A stretch of DNA of 37,863 nt, from contig CAMDWT010000019.1 of assembly GCA_945877505.1 (NCBI GenBank), forward strand, positions 1 through 37,863. Direction: 5' to 3'. Both the position numbers and the translations under genes were made by a program. The notes under the pieces were generated by a model. The model saw nothing but the letters and a program-made list of their open reading frames with translations. It ran no database searches and had not been told where the DNA came from. This document shows, piece by piece, positions 8,701 through 16,225 of this stretch. Each line of letters starts with the position of its first letter. The first letter of the stretch is position 1. This DNA is from Crenothrix polyspora. Lineage in GTDB: Bacteria > Pseudomonadota > Gammaproteobacteria > Methylococcales > Methylomonadaceae.

Positions 8701-9026
8701 CCTACACCGCCACTAAATGTTATAATTTTTCTATCTGTAGGCAGCATTGAATTTATTCGAGAAGCAACAGTATATAGCCCCCAAGGGCCAGCACTTCCTG
8801 TTACAGCAGCATTACTTATGTTTTTGGCAAAAACGTCACCACTCCAATTATCTTTGTCATAATTTAATAAATAAATAAATTCACTATTTGATAATAAGCT
8901 CAAATTTGACAATGCGGGTGGAGATATCCAGCCAGTAGGTTGAGAGTTTGGTGTAAAAATACTTGCGGCGAAACTGTTAGCACAGAATATTATGTTACAC
9001 AGTAATAGGATTACTAGATTTTTCAT
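5709..9026 (-). CDS. pilY1: PilY1 type IV pilus tip adhesin/assembly protein
   Basis: Predicted secreted PilY1, about 1105 residues, which with the minor pilins primes pilus assembly and sits at the tip. The start is the second ATG: an AAGAAGGA at 9035-9042 is 8 bases before it and overlaps the first ATG at 9035. A signal peptide ends near NSFAAS. The phrase KRLYFGTNDGMLHVVDATDG opens the C-terminal beta-propeller, and DSNSDGLVD followed by AYAGDLDGHLLKFDL is a calcium-binding loop like the one that controls retraction in Pseudomonas PilY1. A second DLNEDG loop lies further on. No von Willebrand A domain is seen in the short N-terminal part. The tail is Thr/Ser-rich and ends GRQSWWEIFQ, resembling the usual PilY1 ending. 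Confidence 0.9.
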   Translation of the reverse strand: MKNLVILLLCNIIFCANSFAASIFTPNSQPTGWISPPALSNLSLLSNSEFIYLLNYDKDNWSGDVFAKNISNAAVTGSAGPWGLYTVASRINSMLPTDRKIITFSGGVGIPFRIANLTANMTSSLSSSSTAQPKILDYVRGSQTDEAPPNGTGSYRTRTSVLGDILHSTLLYRYHNANTKRLYFGTNDGMLHVVDATDGSEVFAYIPSMLIPNLNLLTIAPYIHQYFVDGGISIANVNNSGTVTTYLVGGLGAGGKGLYGLDVTTPSAVDEAAAAQKIKWEISSNTGGYLNLGYTYGTSRIARLNTGTAVAIVGNGYMNNGNGHATLYIINVATGALIKEIDTGFGSTSSPDGLSTPTLYDSNSDGLVDYAYAGDLDGHLLKFDLTGNDSSNYSSASLFTTNPVLPITSAPAVISHPSGGQMIAFATGRMLSTGDTSDASTVNYAYGIWDRPINYVNNSSLLTQTLTTNTFNGGDIRTVTANAPNWSAGNSNHYGWKVALPIGERVTGELPFEKNGRFYFLTANPAIVNTTLPNGSNWTYELDMITGGSPSYILFDLNEDGAFNNNDLANNCTVAGVIRCIPIAKPVLGPLGEVGGVSSQPIFVEASGYNTTLYTYHPDTFSNSGTAVYDPGVSGGHFDFDNYYYGNSTSVTVSEPSSTSQVRTGICAKESDVILELNGLSPTYCTTNNYTWMTAYAPKGSDNNCKNKSNTKQRFDITCNRVEQNTRQILGDYLGPFSSNKQGQLHVHEYDDIYDVTGVNMLNASDVRLNLANAISSTTTEFKVLVMNQYLNPAANISVGGATYESVKTYKNLASETDASTLLSGLTPYTRGSVNTLILNLPFDTFKSKDWWGDGDERAGLIPTVYSCVTYVNTNGTMKNSNNQGLIGPNGERFDGALAIQIIKSNTPSDSLELNFSNTGVIKNGDGTTGSGTMTTGDRAKYGWRVKAANFNDYVLAEYTIYWHHPNGKCYGKSGWIQDAPEDTISDATAKTKAVGSADPMDGIFVSGLAVSGVPLVTNTNGGSTVSGGSTITTTTFVNGQTTVVTATNNGDGTMTLTIKQLDGTVTSQTTGGATTASSSSIIKGAEEVKSINSTGRQSWWEIFQ

Positions 9027-9082
9027 AATTACCATCCTTCTTGTCTTGGCATATAGATTTTATAGTTAAAGTGAGCCAACTG

Positions 9083-9742
9083 TTAAAGTACTACAGAATC
9101 AGAACCACTATAATCAATTTTATGAACGGTTTGGAGCTTAACTACGGTATTGGGATTAACACCCCACGCGATGACCGTTATACGAAAAGTCACTATCGTG
9201 CTTCCACTCAGCGCTGGGGCAATCATTTCAATGACATAACGGGGCTTTTGTGCTGTAGGTATATTTGAGAGCGCGCCACCATAAGTAAAAGTTTTATCAC
9301 TTAGCCAATTAAAAGTGCTGGAATAAAACTCAGGTTTGACTGTAGTACTATAGGGACACAAACCAAGTAAACATATACATGTAGTTGAACATGTTATTGT
9401 TTTATTAGTTAGGTTTAATATAGCAACTGGCACGGCAACACAATGATCAGGAGCTAATGGCAGAGGACATAATGTTGTTACCGCCTCACGTAATGCCGAT
9501 TCTGCGGCTTGAAAGGCAATATTTCTATCATACAAGTTGCTTGCCATCCTTTCTTCTAGGGTAGTTGTTTGTGACCCAGAAATGCTTATCATTGCCATCA
9601 ATAACAACATGATTAAACTTATTGGGAGTATAAATCCCCGTTGCTGAATTGGTGGGACGCTCATTGTATGACAATGACTACGAAAGTTATTTTTTATAAT
9701 GTTATCTGAGGTGACACGATAGATAAATGTCTGCTTATTCAT
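9083..9742 (-). CDS. pilX: PilX minor pilin
   Basis: Predicted PilX, tip-complex subunit that bridges PilY1 and the other minor pilins. After the hydrophobic helix (ILPISLIMLLLMAMISISG) it carries TTTLEERMASNLYDRNIAFQ and AAESALREAV, the family hallmark. As usual for PilX there is no Glu+5. The frame is open further upstream into pilW; I place the start at the ATG at 9742, 13 bases after the pilW stop, giving 219 residues. An ATG at 9664 would give a short leader (MSVPPIQQRG) more typical of prepilins and is a real alternative. Neither has a strong ribosome-binding site. Four cysteines near the middle may form disulfides. Confidence 0.86.
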   Translation of the reverse strand: MNKQTFIYRVTSDNIIKNNFRSHCHTMSVPPIQQRGFILPISLIMLLLMAMISISGSQTTTLEERMASNLYDRNIAFQAAESALREAVTTLCPLPLAPDHCVAVPVAILNLTNKTITCSTTCICLLGLCPYSTTVKPEFYSSTFNWLSDKTFTYGGALSNIPTAQKPRYVIEMIAPALSGSTIVTFRITVIAWGVNPNTVVKLQTVHKIDYSGSDSVVL

Positions 9743-9755
9743 TAGTATTTCACTA

Positions 9756-10439
9756 TTAGGGTAACCGATTCCGCACAGCAATCGTCGACGTAAAAGCATG
9801 CCTAATCCTACGATCACCATTTGCCGTGACTGTAGCCAAGTTATCATCCATCGTGCGCACCCATATCGTAATACGTAAGCTTACAACTTGCGCCAAGTTA
9901 AGGCCGGTTGTACCTGCAGGGACATAATAGTTAGGCGTATAATCAGGGGTAACATCTGTATCAGCGCCGAATAAAATCTGAATATTTTCAACACCTTCGA
10001 CTACTTCATTGGTAGTGGTCGTAGTAGTTGTACCATTAGTTACTAAGGTTTTAAATAAAGAGGGCTGCCCACTAGTGCCAGTTTGTATGCTATAGGTAAT
10101 AGTCGATAAAAGAGCAGTAACACTGCAAATACCCGTAGACCATTGCATAATCAAGGTGTCTGATGAATTCAGTCCTAAATTATTAGTACCGCTGATGGAC
10201 GACGCTAAAACAGGTGCCGTATAACACTCCCGATAACCTGCTGTTCGAGCATCTCTACTTATCATTTGCAGAGCAAATCGTCCATTTTCTTGAAGTCTGG
10301 ATAGATTTTCCTGCATTCTATAAGTTTGTTTACTGCTTATAAAAACTTGTAAAACACCACCTAACAAAAATGCACCTATTAAGGTAGCAATCAATAACTC
10401 AATTAGAAATAGACCTGCTTGATTCAGTTTATTTTTCAT
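9756..10439 (-). CDS. pilW: PilW minor pilin
   Basis: Predicted PilW of 227 residues. The leader MKNKLNQAG is followed by LFLIELLIATLIGAFLLGG, with Glu+5 and Leu instead of Phe at +1. The segment SKQTYRMQENLSRLQENGRF and then ALQMISRDARTAGY are diagnostic for PilW. A run of seven threonines near residue 135 marks a low-complexity loop. The ATG overlaps the pilV stop in an ATGA, and pilX follows 13 bases after the stop, so the genes are probably translationally coupled. Confidence 0.9.
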   Translation of the reverse strand: MKNKLNQAGLFLIELLIATLIGAFLLGGVLQVFISSKQTYRMQENLSRLQENGRFALQMISRDARTAGYRECYTAPVLASSISGTNNLGLNSSDTLIMQWSTGICSVTALLSTITYSIQTGTSGQPSLFKTLVTNGTTTTTTTNEVVEGVENIQILFGADTDVTPDYTPNYYVPAGTTGLNLAQVVSLRITIWVRTMDDNLATVTANGDRRIRHAFTSTIAVRNRLP

Positions 10440-10912
10440 TGTAATTGGAAGCTGGTTGAAAAGCTTGGATCATTATTATCAATAATAAAATCTCGATTAT
10501 CATCCCATTTAATTGTAATAGTATAAATACTTACATTTGGGGTTGTAGTGGTAGTAACGACTGTTATGGTACCTACGACCATAGGCAAGCCAGCCGTCAG
10601 GAGATTGCTATTCCATTCAAAAAGGTCATTTAAAGCCATGTTTTGTGGCGTACAGCCGGTAGTAGTTATGCAAGTAGGCTGAGTGATCGCTGTTGAAGCG
10701 CTATTGGAGGTATAGGTAGACGCACCAATCACATTAGCACGCATTCTATCCGCCATATCATAAGCAAGCTGAGTAGCTTGGCTACGGTAATAAGCATTTT
10801 GGTTATTTTTAAGTCCGGTAACTTGCAAACCAGCCAACCCAAGTAAACCAACTGACAAGACTAGCACAGCGACAAGGAGTTCAATTAAAGTAAATCCTGT
10901 GCTTTTATTCAT
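10436..10912 (-). CDS. pilV: PilV type IV pilus modification/minor pilin protein
   Basis: Predicted PilV of 158 residues, part of the tip priming complex. The short leader MNKSTG is followed by FTLIELLVAVLVLSVGLLGL and AGLQVTGLKNNQNAYYRSQA, then QLAYDMADRMRANV, which are hallmarks of PilV. The frame is open further upstream inside the preceding fimT gene, but the ATG at 10912, 4 bases after the fimT stop, gives the normal leader. The stop overlaps the pilW ATG. The C-terminal half holds a Thr-rich strand segment and a Cys pair (TCITTTGC). Confidence 0.9.
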   Translation of the reverse strand: MNKSTGFTLIELLVAVLVLSVGLLGLAGLQVTGLKNNQNAYYRSQATQLAYDMADRMRANVIGASTYTSNSASTAITQPTCITTTGCTPQNMALNDLFEWNSNLLTAGLPMVVGTITVVTTTTTPNVSIYTITIKWDDNRDFIIDNNDPSFSTSFQLQ

Positions 10913-10916
10913 TAAT

Positions 10917-11504
10917 TTAAAAAGGCGATGTGATACAAGAGGTAATTTCAGTGCCATTCTCTTTTTCCGGTATGCCATCTTTGTCACTATCATTACCAAT
11001 ATGTACCCTACCTGCTAAATTAACAGTAAGCAGTTTGGCGGTATTTGCTTCAGGTATATTATTACCATCACGATTATCGCAAAGAACAAAGCCACCTACA
11101 TTTAAATTATTACTGCTACCATCAGACTTATAACGAATAAAATCAGTGAAGTTACTGTCTCCTCTTAACGTATAAAAGGTAGATTGAAGACTCGAGTAAG
11201 TCCTAATGAGTACCTCACTACTATCAAATACCCCGTCGCTATTACTATCGGCAAACACATTCCAACCATTTTCCCAATTTGAACCTAATTTTCTTACCGT
11301 TACCGAAACACCACGCTTAATTGCTTCACTACGTGCAAGATTTAAGGCTGTCACAAAATCATTAGTATAAGTTGTCAAACGAGTACTTCTTATAATTGAA
11401 GTAAAACTAGGGATAGCAATGCCTAAAAGAATACTCGCGATGGCTATTACTACTATCAATTCGAGCAAAGTAAAGCCTAAGCGACTATTTGGCAGTTTGT
11501 ACAT
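10917..11504 (-). CDS. FimT/FimU (GspH-type) minor pilin
   Basis: Predicted GspH/FimT-family pseudopilin of about 195 residues, first gene of the canonical minor-pilin operon. The leader MYKLPNSRLG is followed by FTLLELIVVIAIASILLGIA and IPSFTSIIRS. The segment DFVTALNLARSEAIKRGVSV is the family signature. The frame reaches a TTG at 11522; I prefer the ATG at 11504 because it gives a 10-residue leader. The middle has Asp/Asn/Gly-rich loops (DSNSDGVFD and DSDKDGIPE) that look like calcium-binding EF-like or dockerin-like loops, which is unusual in a FimT. Confidence 0.87.
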   Translation of the reverse strand: MYKLPNSRLGFTLLELIVVIAIASILLGIAIPSFTSIIRSTRLTTYTNDFVTALNLARSEAIKRGVSVTVRKLGSNWENGWNVFADSNSDGVFDSSEVLIRTYSSLQSTFYTLRGDSNFTDFIRYKSDGSSNNLNVGGFVLCDNRDGNNIPEANTAKLLTVNLAGRVHIGNDSDKDGIPEKENGTEITSCITSPF

Positions 11505-11700
11505 GATGTTAGTGATATCCAAGTGCCTTTTGTTTGATTATTATGCCAACTCGTAGCATGATCATTTAATTTGTTCTTTGTCCTAAATATACTTATTGAC
11601 AGCTCTTTAAGTATTTTTTTCAAAATTATAATACTTATCACTTTAAATACAATAGTCACTTACTTTGCGTATAGCAAGACAAAAAACAATCGATTAACCT

Positions 11701-11838
11701 TTAGTCTTCTTCCTCATCATTCTGATAAGGCTGGGCTTGTACATTTTCGGGTATTTTTCCAGTATTTGCCGACCTAAGCAGTAACAAAGCCGCGCCTAAC
11801 ACAAACAAAAAAGCCACTATCAATACGATTATCCACAT
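11701..11838 (-). CDS. DUF2897 family small membrane protein
   Basis: A 45-residue protein beginning MWIIVLIVAFLFVLGAALLL, a single transmembrane helix, followed by a polar tail ending in DEEEED-like acidic residues (NDEEED). The size, the Trp after the start Met, the helix and the Arg/Lys-flanked acidic tail match the small DUF2897 family of gammaproteobacteria, whose role is unknown. An AAAGG stands about 9 bases before the ATG. It lies alone between the pilin operon and the divergent trhP. A cytoplasmic acidic tail is inferred from the N-out or N-in ambiguity and is not certain. Confidence 0.72.
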   Translation of the reverse strand: MWIIVLIVAFLFVLGAALLLLRSANTGKIPENVQAQPYQNDEEED

Positions 11839-11916
11839 TTTATATGCCTTTATTTACCCATCAGTATCCGGGTTACGTTAAAATAAACCTTACATAAAAC
11901 CTTAATATTATTTTCA

Positions 11917-13257
11917 ATGAAAAAAGTCGAACTCCTTTCTCCCGCAGGAACCCTTAAAAACATGCGCTATGCCTTTGCCTATGGCGCTGATGCGGTCTAT
12001 GCGGGGCAACCTCGGTATAGTCTTAGGGTTCGTAATAATGATTTTCAGGCAGAAAATCTGGCTAAAGGGATAGACGAAGCGCATCAACTCGGTAAAAAGT
12101 TTTTTTTAGCCACGAATGTTATCCCGCATAATGCCAAAGTTAAAACCTTTATGGCGGATATTACACCGATTATCGCCCTAAAGCCGGATGCTTTGATTAT
12201 GGCAGATCCGGGGCTGATTATGATGACCCGTGAAGCCTGGCCGGATATGCCGATACATTTATCTGTGCAAGCCAATACTGTTAATTATGCGACCGTTAAA
12301 TTTTGGCAAAACATGGGCGTAAGTCGCGTAATTTTGTCACGAGAATTGTCATTGGATGAAATTGAAGGCATTCGTCAACGCTGCCCTGATATGGAGCTTG
12401 AGGTTTTTGTGCATGGCGCCTTATGTATCGCTTATTCTGGCCGTTGTTTATTATCCGGTTATTTTAACCATCGCGATCCTAATCAAGGAACCTGTACTAA
12501 TTCTTGTCGTTGGAAATACGACACACTACCCGCTGAAGAAAATGCCGAGGGTGATTATGTCCCCGAAGCCGTGGTGTTATCAATGACCGATATTAGTTCT
12601 GCAAGTTGTGGCGGGGCTGATAGACATCCTTTAGCGGATAAGGTTTATTTTCTGGAGGAAGAAGGTCGTAAAGGAGAATTGTTGCCCATTATGGAAGATG
12701 AAAATGGCACTTATATTATGAATTCTAAAGATTTACGCGCCATTGAACATGTGCAACGCTTAGTGGCTATTGGCATAGACAGTCTTAAAATTGAAGGCCG
12801 CACAAAATCACATTATTACGTTGCCAGAACAGCACAAACCTATCGACAAGCGATTGATGATGCCTTAAATGGTCGTGACTTTAAACCTGAACTGATCGGG
12901 GTTTTAGAAAATCTTGCTAATCGGGGTTATACCGATGGTTTTTATCAACGTCACCATACGCATGAACAACAAAATTACATCAGTGGCTATTCTAAAAGCC
13001 ATCAACAGCAGTTTTGTGGTGAAATAAGAAGCTATGATACCGCCACCGGCATGGCGACGATTGATGTTAAAAATAAATTCTCAATCGGTGATAAACTGGA
13101 GTTGATTTTGCCACAAGGTAATCAAGACATTACCCTTGAGCATATGGAAGACTTGCATGGCCATCCTATGCAAGAAGCCTCTGGCGGTGGTTATGAGGTT
13201 AAAATCCCACTGCCTGAGGGTGATAATGCTAAGGGTTTGTTGGCACGTTATTTTTAA
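11917..13257 (+). CDS. trhP: tRNA hydroxylation protein TrhP (peptidase U32 family, YegQ)
   Basis: Predicted U32-family iron-sulfur protein of 446 residues, close to E. coli YegQ/TrhP, which with prephenate makes 5-hydroxyuridine at tRNA position 34. The N-terminal KKVELLSPAGTLKNMRYAFA and the signature VFVHGALCIAYSGRCLLSG are family hallmarks. Four cysteines, C170, C177, C193 and C197, fit a [4Fe-4S] site. The C-terminal part has the small beta domain of long U32 proteins. No protease catalytic residues are implied; the 'peptidase' name is historical. It is followed 41 bases later by rraA. Confidence 0.88.
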   Translation: MKKVELLSPAGTLKNMRYAFAYGADAVYAGQPRYSLRVRNNDFQAENLAKGIDEAHQLGKKFFLATNVIPHNAKVKTFMADITPIIALKPDALIMADPGLIMMTREAWPDMPIHLSVQANTVNYATVKFWQNMGVSRVILSRELSLDEIEGIRQRCPDMELEVFVHGALCIAYSGRCLLSGYFNHRDPNQGTCTNSCRWKYDTLPAEENAEGDYVPEAVVLSMTDISSASCGGADRHPLADKVYFLEEEGRKGELLPIMEDENGTYIMNSKDLRAIEHVQRLVAIGIDSLKIEGRTKSHYYVARTAQTYRQAIDDALNGRDFKPELIGVLENLANRGYTDGFYQRHHTHEQQNYISGYSKSHQQQFCGEIRSYDTATGMATIDVKNKFSIGDKLELILPQGNQDITLEHMEDLHGHPMQEASGGGYEVKIPLPEGDNAKGLLARYF

Positions 13258-13298
13258 AACACGGGGTGATACTGCCCTCTTTGCTAGGGAATATACTA

Positions 13299-13784
13299 AT
13301 GACGTTCACCACCGCTAGTCTTTGTGATCATTATTCTGGCTCGCATTATCTCCAGATTGCGGAACCTCTGTTAGCCTGTTATGGAGCAAATGCCACTTTT
13401 TCCGGTATAATTACCACTATAAAAACGTTTGAAGATAACGTGCTAGTTAGGGCTACGTTAGCCGAGTCGGTGCAAAACAGGGTATTAGTGATTGATGGCG
13501 GCGGCTCGCACCGTTGCGCTTTAATCGATCATGAACTGGCAACACTTGCCGTTAACAACGGTTGGCAAGGTATTCTTGTTTATGGCTGTATTCGACAGTC
13601 AGCACTGCTTGCTAATTTGCCAATTGGCATACGCGCGCTGCATACACACCCTTTACAAAGCCACCAGAAAGGCACGGGTGACCGCGATTTATTGGTCAGC
13701 TTTGCCGGTGTCAATTTTAAAAAAGATAACTTTTTGTATGCTGATATGGATGGAATTATCGTATCAGATACAATGTTGAGTTAA
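13299..13784 (+). CDS. rraA: RraA family protein (RNase E regulator-like)
   Basis: Predicted RraA family protein of 161 residues, the same length as E. coli RraA, which inhibits RNase E. It holds VQNRVLVIDGGGSHRCALID and the segment WQGILVYGCIRQSALLANLP, matching the family core. The start at the ATG 13299 is preceded by AGGGA 8 bases upstream; an in-frame GTG 11 codons earlier would extend into the trhP end and is less likely. The same fold includes 4-hydroxy-4-methyl-2-oxoglutarate aldolases, so an enzyme role cannot be excluded. It lies 36 bases before ispH on the same strand. Confidence 0.87.
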   Translation: MTFTTASLCDHYSGSHYLQIAEPLLACYGANATFSGIITTIKTFEDNVLVRATLAESVQNRVLVIDGGGSHRCALIDHELATLAVNNGWQGILVYGCIRQSALLANLPIGIRALHTHPLQSHQKGTGDRDLLVSFAGVNFKKDNFLYADMDGIIVSDTMLS

Positions 13785-13820
13785 AATAAACACACATTAA
13801 CCTAGTATAGAAGTCAAGAT

Positions 13821-14780
13821 ATGCAAATTGTACTCGCTAACCCCCGTGGATTCTGTGCCGGCGTAGACCGCGCCATTGAAATTGTTGACCAAGCTATTGA
13901 AGCCTTTGGCGCTCCCATCTATGTTCGTCATGAAGTGGTTCATAATCGTACGGTTGTTGATGGGCTTAAAGAAAAAGGCGCTATTTTCATTGAAGAATTA
14001 ACCGATGTCCCCGTTGGTTCTTACTTGATCTTCAGTGCGCATGGTGTTTCAAAACAAGTCCAGCAAGAAGCAAAAGACCGAAAATTAACCGTTTTTGATG
14101 CTACCTGTCCTTTGGTAACTAAAGTTCACATTCAGGTTGCCAAACACGCTAAATCAGACCGTGAAGTTATTCTGATCGGTCACGCTGGACATCCTGAAGT
14201 TGAAGGCACCATGGGTCAATATGATAAATGCACCGAAAATGGCGGCATTTATTTAGTAGAAACGCCTGAAGATGTTGCTAAATTAGTCGTCAATAATCCA
14301 GACAACTTGGCGTATGTCACACAAACGACACTTTCTATGACCGACACTAAAATCATGGTCGATTCATTAAGAGCTCGTTTTAGTTCGATTCAAGAACAGA
14401 AAAAAGATGATATCTGTTATGCAACTCAAAATCGCCAAGATGCGGTTTATGAATTGGCTAAAACAGCTGAAACTATTCTAGTGGTCGGATCAATCAACAG
14501 TTCTAACTCGAATCGTTTAAGAGAAATTGCTGAACAATTAGGTAAAAAAGCCTATTTAATCGACACCGCTAATGACATGCAACAAAGCTGGTTTGAGGGT
14601 GTTAATATTGTCGGCGTAACCGCTGGCGCATCAGCTCCTGAAGTTTTAGTGCAAGAAGTCATTACTCAGCTTAAACAATGGGGCGGCAAATCAACCATTG
14701 AAATACAAGGTATCGAAGAAAAAGTAGTCTTTTCTTTACCTAAAGGCTTAAAGAAAGAAAAAGAGTTGAGTGCTCACTGA
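13821..14780 (+). CDS. ispH: 4-hydroxy-3-methylbut-2-enyl diphosphate reductase IspH
   Basis: Final enzyme of the MEP isoprenoid pathway, reducing HMBPP to IPP and DMAPP with a [4Fe-4S] cluster. The 319 residues begin [20 protein letters not shown]. The cluster cysteines C12, C96 (ATCPLV) and C199 ([10 protein letters not shown]) are all present, as are the substrate-binding His41, His74 and His124 and the proton-transfer Glu126. The dxs gene at the right end of the window belongs to the same pathway. The end overlaps the start of hslR by 11 bases. Confidence 0.96.
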   Translation: MQIVLANPRGFCAGVDRAIEIVDQAIEAFGAPIYVRHEVVHNRTVVDGLKEKGAIFIEELTDVPVGSYLIFSAHGVSKQVQQEAKDRKLTVFDATCPLVTKVHIQVAKHAKSDREVILIGHAGHPEVEGTMGQYDKCTENGGIYLVETPEDVAKLVVNNPDNLAYVTQTTLSMTDTKIMVDSLRARFSSIQEQKKDDICYATQNRQDAVYELAKTAETILVVGSINSSNSNRLREIAEQLGKKAYLIDTANDMQQSWFEGVNIVGVTAGASAPEVLVQEVITQLKQWGGKSTIEIQGIEEKVVFSLPKGLKKEKELSAH

Positions 14781-15165
14781 GCTAGAAACAATTCGGCTTG
14801 ATAAATGGCTATGGACTGCGCGTTTTTTTAAAACGCGCAAGCTAGCGGCAGAGGCCGTTTCCGGTGGTAAAGTCCATATCAACAAGCAACGAACAAAACC
14901 CGGTAAAGAAATCAAAGTTGGCGCTTTAGTATCCATCACTAAAGACGGCTTACACTGGGAAATCACCATCACCGCCCTTTCCAATCAACGCAGACCCGCT
15001 AAAGAGGCCGCTTTACTCTATGAGGAAGCCGCTGACAGTTTCGAAAAACGCCAGCAACAACAACTAGAACTACGTGAACAGCGCAAACTTTTCGATTTTA
15101 CGGGGCAAGATCACAAGCCAAATAAAAAAGAACGGCGCTTAATACATCGTTTTAAACAAGCCTAG
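14770..15165 (+). CDS. hslR: Heat shock protein Hsp15 (S4 domain, ribosome-associated)
   Basis: Predicted Hsp15 of 131 residues, which binds free 50S subunits carrying a nascent chain and helps rescue stalled ribosomes. The S4 RNA-binding domain occupies roughly residues 8-60 ([28 protein letters not shown]). The segment [15 protein letters not shown] and the basic C-terminus ([11 protein letters not shown]) match E. coli HslR closely. The start is a GTG inside the end of ispH; no later start precedes the S4 domain. The overlap suggests translational coupling. Confidence 0.92.
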   Translation: MLTELETIRLDKWLWTARFFKTRKLAAEAVSGGKVHINKQRTKPGKEIKVGALVSITKDGLHWEITITALSNQRRPAKEAALLYEEAADSFEKRQQQQLELREQRKLFDFTGQDHKPNKKERRLIHRFKQA

Positions 15166-15199
15166 TTTCACTCGCCCTATTTTCTAGGCAAAACATGCC

Positions 15200-15532
15200 C
15201 TACAAACAGGTAGGAGGCTTTGGCAAACCCGCTATTTTGCAGGCATATTTTAAGGGTCCCTCCGGAAACAGCTTATGTAAATAACGGCTATTACCTTTTT
15301 CTGTTCCTAATGCGTTGGCAAGCGCTTTACTAAAAACACGTGCATTAGGTAAGTGCTTATACTGCAGATAATAATTGCGAATAAATAAAATAATTTCCCA
15401 GTGTTCATCCGTTAACGTAAGATTATTTAAAACGGCTAAGTGTTGAGCAACGTCTTCATTCCAATCCGTGACCTGACACAAAAAGCCTTGATCATTGGTT
15501 TGAACGCTCAACGAGGTATTGCTTACGTCCAT
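15200..15532 (-). CDS. tusE: DsrC/TusE family sulfur relay protein with two conserved Cys
   Basis: A 110-residue DsrC/TusE family protein that carries persulfide sulfur. The core EHWEIILFIRNYYLQYK and GNSRYLHKLFPEGP are diagnostic. The C-terminal arm ends YACKIAGLPKPPTCL: Cys109 is the penultimate residue and Cys98 lies 11 residues before it. E. coli TusE keeps only the last Cys, whereas DsrC proteins of sulfite reduction and sulfur oxidation have both, so this is DsrC-type by residue content. It overlaps tusB by 10 bases. No dsrE/dsrF (tusD/tusC) or dsrAB is next to it, so its partner and direction of sulfur flow are open. Confidence 0.9.
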   Translation of the reverse strand: MDVSNTSLSVQTNDQGFLCQVTDWNEDVAQHLAVLNNLTLTDEHWEIILFIRNYYLQYKHLPNARVFSKALANALGTEKGNSRYLHKLFPEGPLKYACKIAGLPKPPTCL

Positions 15533-15813
15533 GATTGAATTACGGTATTTTTAATCGTCAAATCCACCCATTGCGCATACGAAATCACTTCAATGCCCGC
15601 CACTAAGTCAGTCGCATTAAGCCCTCTTACGAGGAGATCATCCGCCAACACAAAAAGACGATTTTTTGTAAGTTGTTGAGTTAAGGCGGCGCTAAATACA
15701 CTGTTTTTCAACAAACGTAAAACGGCATTTTCAAGAAAAATAACCTCATCACCTACAGCAATTCGCTCTAACACGGCGCTGTCTAGGGGTGATTGAAAAA
15801 TAAGGTGTAGCAT
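15523..15813 (-). CDS. tusB: TusB/DsrH family sulfur relay protein
   Basis: Predicted 96-residue TusB/DsrH protein, normally a subunit of the TusBCD/DsrEFH hexamer that passes sulfur to TusE/DsrC for tRNA 2-thiouridine synthesis or sulfur oxidation. The start MLHLIFQSP, the strand-turn GDEVIFLENAV and the region YAQWVDLTIKNTVIQSW match the family. It contains no cysteine, as does E. coli TusB, so it would be structural rather than sulfur carrying. It sits 1 base after the sugE stop. The absence of TusC and TusD partners beside it is unusual. Confidence 0.83.
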   Translation of the reverse strand: MLHLIFQSPLDSAVLERIAVGDEVIFLENAVLRLLKNSVFSAALTQQLTKNRLFVLADDLLVRGLNATDLVAGIEVISYAQWVDLTIKNTVIQSWT

Positions 15814-15814
15814 T

Positions 15815-16135
15815 TTACTGACTATCCGTTAACTTAAGTCCAATAATGCCGGCAATCACTAAGCTAATCGATAATAAGCGCATCCAATCAACCGACTCTT
15901 TGAATAAAATAATGCCCAGTATTGCCACGCCAACTGCGCCAATCCCCGTCCAAACAGCATAGGCGGTTCCTATCGGCAAAGTTTTCAGTGCCCACATTAA
16001 TAAGCCAAAGCTACCAATAGCCGATACAGCCGTAATGATACTCGGCCAAAGTTTGGTAAAACCTTCGTTATATTTAAGACTTAACGCAAAAATAATTTCT
16101 ATAAATCCAGCTGAAAATAGTAGCAACCACGCCAT
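15815..16135 (-). CDS. sugE: Small multidrug resistance family exporter SugE/Gdx (guanidinium)
   Basis: Four-helix inner-membrane exporter of the SMR family, 106 residues. Glu13 in helix 1 (AGFIEIIFA) is the proton/substrate site. The stretch [14 protein letters not shown] in helix 3 is the hallmark of the Gdx/SugE branch, which exports guanidinium, rather than EmrE. The ATG at 16135 is favoured over one 8 codons upstream because GAGGA (16142-16146) lies 6 bases before it. No ykkC guanidine riboswitch is recognisable in the 90 bases up to xseA. Downstream it is followed closely by tusB and tusE. Confidence 0.9.
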   Translation of the reverse strand: MAWLLLFSAGFIEIIFALSLKYNEGFTKLWPSIITAVSAIGSFGLLMWALKTLPIGTAYAVWTGIGAVGVAILGIILFKESVDWMRLLSISLVIAGIIGLKLTDSQ

Positions 16136-16225
16136 GAACAATCCTCTTTCTTTGTGCACAAATGGGATGTATTTTACAATAGTCTGCTTATTAATCCTGC
16201 ACTCAATCTCTATTAACGATAAATA

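Noticed and set aside
11591-11632. Plus-strand TTGACA and TATAAT hexamers near 11.6 kb
   Set aside because: The spacer is 25 bases, far from 16-18, and the direction leads into antisense of the DUF2897 gene.
16136-16225. Guanidine riboswitch before sugE
   Set aside because: The 90-base gap shows none of the conserved ykkC pairing or ACGR-type loops; it is also shared with the divergent xseA.
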